This document shows positions 1 through 5,287 of a DNA stretch of 7,186 nt, one piece after another. Source of the DNA: Planctomycetota bacterium (GTDB lineage: Bacteria > Planctomycetota > Phycisphaerae > Phycisphaerales > Phycisphaeraceae); NCBI GenBank assembly GCA_029267795.1, contig JAJUHR010000089.1, positions 1 to 7,186 of the forward strand. The letters run 5' to 3'. Positions within the stretch are counted from its first letter, which is position 1, and each line of letters opens with the position of its first letter. The notes beneath the pieces are model-generated. The model ran no database searches, was not told the DNA's origin, and saw only the letters and a program-made list of their open reading frames with translations. The position numbers and the translations under genes were made by a program.

Positions 1-3000
1 AGCCGTTTCTTCACCTCGGCCTTGGCGATTAGACGTGTCACCTCCGCCGCGAACGCCCCCGCGTCCAGCTTCGGGCGATCGATCGTGCCCCGGATCGGCA
101 CCTCGAACGAATACCCCGGCTCAATGACGTCCCGCAGGTCAAACGCTCTAGCCATCGTCGCCCCGTCGATCGTCATGACCAGGTCCACCTGACGGGTACC
201 CTGATCGACCTGCCCGCGAAAGCCCAACACCAGGTTGTCCATCGTCAGGGTCATGTCTCGGTAAGACAGCACGCCCCGGGCGAGCCGGAGGTTCATCGGG
301 GTGAATTGCATCACGTGCGGGCCGCGACCCGTCCGCTTGAATAGGTCCCAGATGAGGGTGACCAGTCCGCCCTCGCTGAATCGCATGACACCCAGGCTCA
401 ACTCGGCCTCGGCCTGAGCTTCGGTGAGTGACGCCGCCTTTAACGGCCACTGGAACCCCTCCCGCTTCACGGTCAAGGTGACGGGCTGGTCTGAAGACAC
501 CGCATCAGTGAGCAACGGGTTGATCCCGCTGAGCCATCGCCGCGACAGCGCCGGCGTCACGTGGAAGCGCGCCGTCGCCGACTCCAGCAACGTGACGCTG
601 TCGTTCAGTTCCGCCGCCAGCTTAAGCTGCGCGTGCTCCGCCTCCGCTGTGGCCTTGAGTTGACCGGGCTGCGACCGGGAATACCGCCCTTCCACAGCCA
701 AGGCCACCTGCTGCCCCAGCGCCTCGACCGCATACCCTCCCCACCCGCACAGGGCGTCGATCGGCTCGACGGGCAGTTGTTCCACCTTCGTGTTGGTCTC
801 CACGACCGTGCGCTCGGGGTCGATCCGTCCCCCCTCGTCGAACAATCCCAAGATGCGAGTCGTCGAAACGATTTGACCCTTCGACGGGGCCCCCGCCCTG
901 TCACCCTCCTGCAGCGACAACCCACCCGTAGCCTCCAAGGTGATCAACTTGCGCAAATCCTCACCCACTGCGGTCACCCGGAACTGCTCTAGCCGGGCCA
1001 CCCAAGCCTGTTGGGTTTTTTCGAGCGTCACGGGGGAGCACCTCAGCCACCCCACCAAGCGGGTGCGATCCAGGTCGATCGGGGCGGGCTCTGCCGCGCC
1101 CTCGGCACCTTGCGGTGCTGTCGTCGGCCGCGCCAGGCCGACCCGCGAACCACCCAGGCCCAGCTCAACCACCGCCGGCTCCCGCAAACGGAACCGCGGC
1201 AAGGACGGGGCCGGATGATCCGACTCTTGTGGCGCGGCTCCCGCCTGCAGGGATTCCACCAGCTCCGGCGTAATCGTGTACGAAACGGTGCTCGGGTCGC
1301 GAAGGACGATCGCGGCGTCCTCCGGCGCGTATACCGCGCCCAAGTCTGCCCCCAGGCGGCTGGAGCGGACCTGCATCGCCACGGACAGCGGCTGGCCTGA
1401 TTTTCGCTCCAAACCGAGGGTCGCTTGATCGAGCACTGATCCCAGGTATCGCTCCACCTCGCCGCCCATCCCGGCAAGCCCGTCAATCAAACCCACTGGC
1501 AGCTGTTCGATCGAGACTTCCCCGGCGAGCTCCGCAAGGCCCGTATCCGCCAAATCCGTGGCGACCACGTGGCCCCGCACGTTCGCGGACCAACCCCGGT
1601 GTTCCAGCCGTGCGTCCAGGCTCACGGGCAGCGATCGCTCGAACCGTGCCCTGGGCATGTCGAGCGCGACCTCTCGCAGCGCCAAACCCTCAGCCCACGC
1701 CACGCCGGCAAGCGCGACACTACCGATGGTCAGCCGCAACCCCGCTTCGATCGCCGTGGGGTCGAACGCTTTCAAGGGGACCTTCGCCCCCACGGTCTGG
1801 AGCCGGACCGTCGCCGGCTCTGCCAAACGTAAAGCCTTCAACCCTTCGGGCCAAGAAGCTCCGTATCGCTCAATGACCGCCGGCAGCGCGCCCGGCTGCA
1901 CCCCAAGCGTGACCTGCCCCCCGGGCTCGAGAATTAAGGCCTCGGGGGAGATCTCCCCGCTGAGAGTCGCGTTCAGATGCTTCGCCTGACCGGCAAACAC
2001 GAACGAGCCCACCGGCAAAGCCCCGCCTTCCGACGGGCGCAGGGTCCCATCCAGGGTGATGTTGAAGATCGGCCCCAGGCACGCCTGAAACACCCGCCCC
2101 GTCTCCAGTCCCCCGTCGAGCCACGCCACGGGAACATGCGTGGCCCCCCCGTGCAGTTCGGCGCTGGCCCGCTCCCAATGGAACTCGCCGCGCTCGTCGA
2201 GCACCCTGCGAGCGATCGCCGTCAACTCGATGGTCGCCAAGTCTTCGCTGTGCTCCACGGTGGCTAGCGCAGACGCCCGCACCGTCTGGCTTGGACCGTC
2301 CAGTTCGAATCGCGCTTCGGCGCCGCCGATCACCCACCGCCCCCCTGCCGGGCCATCCCACTCCAGGATCACATCCCCGACGGTCAGCGTGCCCCGCCCA
2401 CGCGTCTGGGCCGGGTCCAAACGCCCCGTCGGGCACAGCACCTGAAACTCGGGCACGGTGGCGACCAGCTCGAACGGCCCGACCAGCTTCACCGCCGGGA
2501 ACCCCTCGGGGTGCGGCGCCAACCACGCCCACGTGTCCGGCTGCACCCGTAAATGCACGGTCGAACCCGGCTTGACCGCGATATTTTGCCGGTCCTTCAC
2601 CAGGCCGAAGTCGGTGTTGAAGTTCTCCGACCGCGCCACCATCGCCGCCTCAAAGCAGCTGACCCCGCCCTTGGCCTCCGCGCGAGCGTCCAACACCGGA
2701 CCGAGCAGCGCGGTGAGCCTGCCCCCCTGCCCCAGCAAACGATCGATCGCGGCCACAGGCAACGAACCAAACACCGCCCGAGCGTCGACGCTCACCTGTG
2801 AGGGTTGAAGAACCCCCGCGGGGTTGAATAGCTCCTGCAACGTCACGTCCAAGTCGACCAAGCCATCCTCACCCCCTTGATGCAATTGGGCTTTGACCAC
2901 GAAGCGGATGTGGCTGGGGCTGGAGAGGTTGGCCTCGAGATTCAAACCTTCCAGCTCGACCGGCGCGACCGCCGCCGACTCATAGAAAACCCTCCCGTCT

Positions 3001-3587
3001 TCCACCGAAAGCTTCAGCCGCAGGTCCGCGGGGATGCGAATCGGCTTCTCCTCCACCTTTTCGCCGCCGCCCTTCCGCGGTGACGGCTGTTCGGGGACCG
3101 GGGGCCTCGAGGGGGCAGGGCGACCTCCCTCTGCAGAACCCTTAGCTGCCAATGCTCGGGTAAGGTTGATCGTCCCATCGGCCGCCTGCCGTAACGAGAC
3201 GACGGGCTTGACCACCCGCACAGCCCCGATATCCCAGCGGCCGCGAAGGAGGGACCACAGCGTCGCTTCGGGAGCCTCGATCGCCTGCGCTGTCAGGACC
3301 TGGCCGCCTTGCGGGTCGGTGACAGCCAAGCCTTCGATTCGCTGGCCCGAAAACCACGCCAGGTCCAGGTTCGCCGCGGCCACGGTCCCCGCGATTCGGC
3401 CGTTGATCAGCGATACCATCCACCGCGTGCCCCAGTCCGTGCTAAGCAATGTCGGGGCGGATAACCCCGCCCCCAACAGCAACAGCAAAACAACGGCCGC
3501 TCCACCAACCAAGCGAGACAGCCACCGCCGAGGCTTCGCGCTCTTTCCCGCGGCAGCGTCACCTATCTGTGTCGGCTCTTCAGGCAT
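1..3587 (-). CDS. Large AsmA/TamB-like envelope protein, 3' end cut by window edge
   Basis: Reading the minus strand from the ATG at 3587 gives 1195 codons without a stop up to the window edge. The N-terminus has basic residues (K18, R20, R21, R25) and then a hydrophobic stretch at about 26-44 (VVLLLLL core), which looks like an uncleaved signal anchor. Residues 45-145 have the typical AsmA-family pattern: a short helix, a G-x-V-beta-strand block, an I-x-G-L-x-V-x-D-P segment and D-G-x-I-N-L. A Pro/Lys/Glu-rich linker follows at about 148-183, then four tandem units of about 210 residues. Residues 1085-1195 resemble the AsmA C-terminal region (P-M-N-L, then R-G-V-L-S-Y, G-T-I-D-R-P-K-L). AsmA-family proteins sit in the inner membrane, span the periplasm and are implicated in lipid transport or outer-membrane homeostasis; that role here is inferred. 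An AGGGGAA sequence at 3597-3603 lies 9 bases before the ATG. The frame is open further upstream, but no other ATG precedes this one. Family call likely; exact role unknown. Confidence 0.82.
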   Translation of the reverse strand, partial: MPEEPTQIGDAAAGKSAKPRRWLSRLVGGAAVVLLLLLGAGLSAPTLLSTDWGTRWMVSLINGRIAGTVAAANLDLAWFSGQRIEGLAVTDPQGGQVLTAQAIEAPEATLWSLLRGRWDIGAVRVVKPVVSLRQAADGTINLTRALAAKGSAEGGRPAPSRPPVPEQPSPRKGGGEKVEEKPIRIPADLRLKLSVEDGRVFYESAAVAPVELEGLNLEANLSSPSHIRFVVKAQLHQGGEDGLVDLDVTLQELFNPAGVLQPSQVSVDARAVFGSLPVAAIDRLLGQGGRLTALLGPVLDARAEAKGGVSCFEAAMVARSENFNTDFGLVKDRQNIAVKPGSTVHLRVQPDTWAWLAPHPEGFPAVKLVGPFELVATVPEFQVLCPTGRLDPAQTRGRGTLTVGDVILEWDGPAGGRWVIGGAEARFELDGPSQTVRASALATVEHSEDLATIELTAIARRVLDERGEFHWERASAELHGGATHVPVAWLDGGLETGRVFQACLGPIFNITLDGTLRPSEGGALPVGSFVFAGQAKHLNATLSGEISPEALILEPGGQVTLGVQPGALPAVIERYGASWPEGLKALRLAEPATVRLQTVGAKVPLKAFDPTAIEAGLRLTIGSVALAGVAWAEGLALREVALDMPRARFERSLPVSLDARLEHRGWSANVRGHVVATDLADTGLAELAGEVSIEQLPVGLIDGLAGMGGEVERYLGSVLDQATLGLERKSGQPLSVAMQVRSSRLGADLGAVYAPEDAAIVLRDPSTVSYTITPELVESLQAGAAPQESDHPAPSLPRFRLREPAVVELGLGGSRVGLARPTTAPQGAEGAAEPAPIDLDRTRLVGWLRCSPVTLEKTQQAWVARLEQFRVTAVGEDLRKLITLEATGGLSLQEGDRAGAPSKGQIVSTTRILGLFDEGGRIDPERTVVETNTKVEQLPVEPIDALCGWGGYAVEALGQQVALAVEGRYSRSQPGQLKATAEAEHAQLKLAAELNDSVTLLESATARFHVTPALSRRWLSGINPLLTDAVSSDQPVTLTVKREGFQWPLKAASLTEAQAEAELSLGVMRFSEGGLVTLIWDLFKRTGRGPHVMQFTPMNLRLARGVLSYRDMTLTMDNLVLGFRGQVDQGTRQVDLVMTIDGATMARAFDLRDVIEPGYSFEVPIRGTIDRPKLDAGAFAAEVTRLIAKAEVKKR
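534..773 (-). repeat. AsmA-like protein, internal module copy 4 (residues 939-1018)
   Basis: The motif at residues 939-958 (DNA 714-773) keeps every anchor position: P1, V2, I5, D6, G12, G13, L19 and G20. The closing block ends at Pro 1012. A conserved L-F-D-x2-G-x-I-D-P segment precedes the motif, like that before copy 1. The following half runs directly into the AsmA-type C-terminal region. Confidence 0.85.
1248..1499 (-). repeat. AsmA-like protein, internal module copy 3 (residues 697-780)
   Basis: The motif at residues 697-716 (DNA 1440-1499) is preceded by E-Q-L, exactly as in copy 4. The closing block has a Tyr strand residue and ends at Pro 774. Copy 3 starts 211 residues after copy 2. 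Its downstream half carries an extra Ala/Pro/Thr-rich stretch at about residues 818-836, which accounts for most of the longer gap (242 residues) to copy 4. Confidence 0.85.
1875..2132 (-). repeat. AsmA-like protein, internal module copy 2 (residues 486-571)
   Basis: The motif at residues 486-505 (DNA 2073-2132) keeps P, V, D, the first G and the final L-G, but has Leu at position 5 and Arg in place of the second Gly. The closing block ends at Pro 565, in the same L-x-L-x5-V-x-L-x-V-x-P spacing as copy 1. Copy 2 starts 209 residues after copy 1 and is the most diverged copy. Confidence 0.8.
2520..2759 (-). repeat. AsmA-like protein, internal module copy 1 (residues 277-356)
   Basis: The copy opens with the 20-residue motif P-V-x2-I-D-x5-G-G-x5-L-G at residues 277-296 (DNA 2700-2759). 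It closes with the block I-x-V-x5-V-x-L-x-V-x-P, whose Pro is residue 350. A conserved L-F-N-x2-G-x-L segment lies just before the motif. Copy 1 is the best match to the consensus. Confidence 0.85.
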
Positions 3588-3596
3588 GCGATCCGA

Positions 3597-3603
3597 TTCC
3601 CCT
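3597..3603 (-). promoter_or_regulatory. Probable ribosome binding site of the AsmA-like gene
   Basis: AGGGGAA lies 9 bases upstream of the ATG at 3587 and supports that start in a frame that is otherwise open upstream. The rest of the 88-base gap to the thioredoxin-like stop codon shows no convincing -35/-10 pair and no terminator hairpin, so co-transcription with that gene is plausible. Confidence 0.45.
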
Positions 3604-3675
3604 GCCTGTTCCTTGACACCCTGGCGTGCCCCGATTCCCAACCGCGAAATACCGTGCTCCCCCGCAGCTGCGACG

Positions 3676-4245
3676 CTAATCCCCGTATTTCTGCCGCAAT
3701 CGCGTGCTTAGCCGCAGCAACAGGTGGACACGCTCGAACTCGTTCAACCAGTCCTGGACCACCGCAGCCGCCTCGTCCCGATCCAACGCCGCCCCCGGCA
3801 GCGGGCAGCTCGGGCCCAGTTGCTTGGCCGCCAAAGCGCGGTAACGCGACAGCGTCCGGTCGCCGTACCAGCACACCGGCTCGTAATCTTCCGCACAAAA
3901 TACGATCACCGGCACGCGCCGCCCGCCGTTGATCATCACGCGGTCCTGCAGGTCGCTGTGGGCGTCTCGATCCAGCCAGCGCAGATCGACCCGGTCGGGG
4001 TTGGCGTCGGCGACCCGCTGGATCAACGGGCACTGCTGGGCGCAATCGCCGCACCAGATCCCCGCTAGCGCGATCACATTGATCTTCCGCGTAAACGACC
4101 CCACCAGCGCGCGCTGGGCCTCGGACAAACGGGCTTGATCGTAGGCCCGCTGCCAGTTGCCGCGCTGGTCGACCGTCCCCAGGGCCAGGAAATCCGTGAA
4201 TCGTTTGCCCGCCTCGTGCTTCGCCTTTAGGTACGCGGCATCCAT
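3676..4245 (-). CDS. Thioredoxin-fold protein with WCGDC active site
   Basis: This 189-residue protein has an N-terminal helical extension (about 1-50) and then a thioredoxin-like core. Strand V57-A61 leads into W64-C65-G66-D67-C68, with a third cysteine at C72. The R-V-P-V-I-V-F segment supplies the cis-proline (P112) expected opposite the CxxC pair. More cysteines occur at 117, 125 and 147. There is no signal peptide or membrane segment, so I infer a cytoplasmic redox protein. The N-terminal extension and the C-terminal helical region resemble the Thioredoxin_9-type group more than classical TrxA of about 105 residues; its partner is unknown. The active-site Pro of WCGPC is Asp here, which should alter redox potential and specificity. 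I chose the ATG at 4245 over the GTG at 4260 because AAAGGA lies 6 bases before the ATG and the GTG would overlap that site. The stop is TAG at 3676-3678. Confidence 0.88.
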   Translation of the reverse strand: MDAAYLKAKHEAGKRFTDFLALGTVDQRGNWQRAYDQARLSEAQRALVGSFTRKINVIALAGIWCGDCAQQCPLIQRVADANPDRVDLRWLDRDAHSDLQDRVMINGGRRVPVIVFCAEDYEPVCWYGDRTLSRYRALAAKQLGPSCPLPGAALDRDEAAAVVQDWLNEFERVHLLLRLSTRLRQKYGD

Positions 4246-4251
4246 CCGGTG

Positions 4252-4257
4252 TCCTTT
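4252..4257 (-). promoter_or_regulatory. Ribosome binding site that decides the thioredoxin-like start
   Basis: AAAGGA with a 6-base spacer (CACCGG) stands before the ATG at 4245. This is the clearest Shine-Dalgarno sequence in the window, and it argues against the in-frame GTG five codons upstream. Confidence 0.75.
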
Positions 4258-4387
4258 CACCTCATCGGTCGCGCAGCTTAGCCCGCCGCCCAGCGACCAC
4301 GGTTCGAGGAATCATACGGATTTGGCGCCCAGAAAGCAGGGCCGAACTCGATAGGCCATGGGAGGTAGAGTTTGCGAACAAACCGCG

Positions 4388-4404
4388 CCGCACGCCTCGT
4401 GCGG
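4388..4404 (-). terminator. Perfect hairpin, possible leuD terminator
   Basis: CCGCACG and CGTGCGG form a perfect 7-bp stem around a 3-base loop. On the minus strand the stem is followed by CGCGGTTTGTT, a poor and displaced T-tract, so this is at best a weak intrinsic terminator about 210 bases after the leuD stop. Confidence 0.3.
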
Positions 4405-4410
4405 TTAGAG

Positions 4411-4459
4411 GCAGTTTCATAACCCCCTCTCCCAGATTGGGAGAGGGTTAGGGTGAGGG
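4411..4459 (+). repeat. Palindromic dispersed-repeat unit, copy A
   Basis: The unit contains a perfect 9-bp stem, CCCTCTCCC (4425-4433) and GGGAGAGGG (4439-4447), with the loop AGATT, followed by TTAGGGTGAGGG. I recognise this as the widespread CTCTCCC/GGGAGAGGGTTAGGGTGAGGG type of intergenic repeat seen in many GC-rich genomes, often misread as short proteins containing L-T-L-S-Q. Family membership is from memory; the stem is seen directly. Confidence 0.75.
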
Positions 4460-4498
4460 ATGGACCGGTGATTTTTTGGAGGGTTTCCGGGGGTTTTA

Positions 4499-4547
4499 CC
4501 CCTCGCCCCGCCTCTCCTCTTCGGGGAAGAGGGGGTTTGAAACCGGT
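4499..4547 (-). repeat. Palindromic dispersed-repeat unit, copy B (inverted)
   Basis: The reverse complement of this segment matches copy A over its whole 49 bases: GTTTCA, then ACCCCCTCT, a stem, GAGAGG, and a G-rich tail. There is a one-base shift in the loop and several mismatches. It has its own 7-bp stem, CCTCTTC (4516-4522) and GAAGAGG (4526-4532). With copy A it makes a head-to-head pair about 137 bases long with a 39-base spacer. Confidence 0.7.
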
Positions 4548-4612
4548 TTTAGAGCATATTTCGTTCAGGTGTGCGAGCTTTGAAATAGGGGTGGCTGGAA
4601 GAGCGGCGCAGC

Positions 4613-5185
4613 TCACCTCCGTGAGCCACCCAGCATCCCAGCCCGCCGGGCGTACTCGAAGATCCCCCCTGCCTCGATGATCGGTTTGACATCGCCCAGG
4701 GGCTTAAGGGGAAACCGTTCACCGGTCGTCTGGTCCAACAGCTCACCCGCGTCCAGATCGACCCGGCACACGTCGCCCGTCTTGATGTGATCGATCAGTC
4801 TGTGGGCGCACTCGCACGGCAACAGGTACCCGCCGTTGACGCAGTTGCGGAAAAAAATCCTGGCGTAGAACTCCGCCACCACCACCTTCGACCCCGCCTC
4901 AGCCATCGCCAGCGGCGCGTGCTCTCGCGACGACCCGCAGCCAAAGTTCCTGCCCGCAACGACGATCGTGTACTGCGTCTTGAACTGGCCTTCCGGCACG
5001 AACCGCTGGTGGCCCTGCGGCAGGCCCGATTGCGCCGGCGGCACCCCCGCCATCGCGTACATCCCGAAATACTTGCGCTCCGCCGGATCGTTGGGGTTGT
5101 AAGCCAGGTACTGCGCCGGGATGATCTGATCGGTGTCGATGTCGTCCCCGAGCACGAACGCCTTGCCGCTGATCACGTGTTCCAT
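4613..5185 (-). CDS. leuD: 3-isopropylmalate dehydratase small subunit
   Basis: LeuD pairs with the iron-sulfur subunit LeuC to isomerise 2-isopropylmalate to 3-isopropylmalate in leucine synthesis, in the cytoplasm. The 190 residues carry the family signatures: D-D-I-D-T-D-Q-I-I-P-A at 14-24, the substrate loop beginning Y26-L-A-Y, then G-R-N-F-G-C-G-S-S-R-E-H-A at 78-90 and A-R-I-F-F-R-N at 108-114. The R-F-V-x-x-G region at 61-66 and the ending G-G-I-F-E-Y-A-R-x-A-G-M recall the plant plastid IPMI small subunit as I remember it, more than the standard enterobacterial LeuD. The ATG at 5185 places the first strand at the expected distance from the D-T-D motif. No strong Shine-Dalgarno sequence precedes it (only GCGGGG further off), so coupling to upstream translation is possible. 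leuC is not in view. A related hydro-lyase small subunit, such as homoaconitase, is the main alternative. Confidence 0.93.
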   Translation of the reverse strand: MEHVISGKAFVLGDDIDTDQIIPAQYLAYNPNDPAERKYFGMYAMAGVPPAQSGLPQGHQRFVPEGQFKTQYTIVVAGRNFGCGSSREHAPLAMAEAGSKVVVAEFYARIFFRNCVNGGYLLPCECAHRLIDHIKTGDVCRVDLDAGELLDQTTGERFPLKPLGDVKPIIEAGGIFEYARRAGMLGGSRR

Positions 5186-5188
5186 ACT

Positions 5189-5287
5189 TCAGATTCCCCG
5201 CTTCTTAATCCAAGTTTCCAACCCACCACCCGAACGGCAGTAGCACCCTCTTCGTTCATCCCGTTCGCTGGCGCGGTCGATCGTCAT
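5189..5287 (-). CDS. Possible 32-codon leader ORF before leuD
   Basis: An ATG at 5287 overlaps the TGA of the HEAT gene (ATGA). It opens a 32-codon frame rich in Arg, Gly and Glu, with two Cys (C-Y-C) and the ending W-I-K-K-R-G-I. It stops at 5189-5191, is in the same frame as leuD and leaves one codon before the leuD ATG. I recognise no family. It could be a translational-coupling ORF carrying ribosomes to leuD, or chance. Its composition is not clearly protein-like, so confidence is low. Confidence 0.22.
   Translation of the reverse strand: MTIDRASERDERRGCYCRSGGGLETWIKKRGI

Larger units (their letters stand above)
4261..4612. other. Non-coding gap between leuD and the thioredoxin-like gene
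   Basis: About 350 bases separate the leuD stop from the leader of the thioredoxin-like gene. The left part (4261-4380) shows nothing I can name. The middle holds a perfect hairpin (4388-4404), and 4411-4547 holds an inverted pair of palindromic repeats separated by a G/T-rich spacer. A promoter for the thioredoxin-like gene would have to lie here, but I see no clear consensus boxes. An open frame of 112 codons crosses the gap on the minus strand, but it is a translation of the repeats rather than a gene. Confidence 0.7.

Noticed and set aside
1870..2532. Minus-strand open frame of 220 codons, rich in Gly, Ala and Arg
   Set aside because: It lies wholly inside the AsmA-like gene in another frame. 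Its Arg/Gly/Ala composition is that of a GC-rich shadow frame, whereas the AsmA frame shows repeats and family motifs.
3034..3711. Plus-strand open frame of 225 codons, and other plus-strand frames across 424-4354
   Set aside because: All are antisense to well-supported genes, lack convincing ribosome sites and known motifs, and have the Pro/Ser/Arg-rich look of antisense frames in GC-rich DNA.
3563..4054. Minus-strand open frame of 163 codons overlapping the thioredoxin-like gene and the AsmA-like start
   Set aside because: It crosses two genes supported by motifs, uses a different frame from both, and is a low-complexity Arg/Gly/Pro translation.
4300..4320. GGTTCGAGGAATC, resembling a tRNA T-loop
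   Set aside because: No acceptor stem, anticodon arm or D arm can be built around it on either strand.
4278..4616. Minus-strand open frame of 112 codons in the gap after leuD
   Set aside because: It is a translation of the two palindromic repeat copies (L-T-L-T-L-S-Q and P-L-P-R-R-G-E pieces), overlaps the end of leuD and has no family features.
5189..5287. Leucine attenuator leader peptide before leuD
   Set aside because: The 32-codon frame has only one Leu codon and no run of Leu codons, and I see no paired terminator/antiterminator hairpins before leuD.
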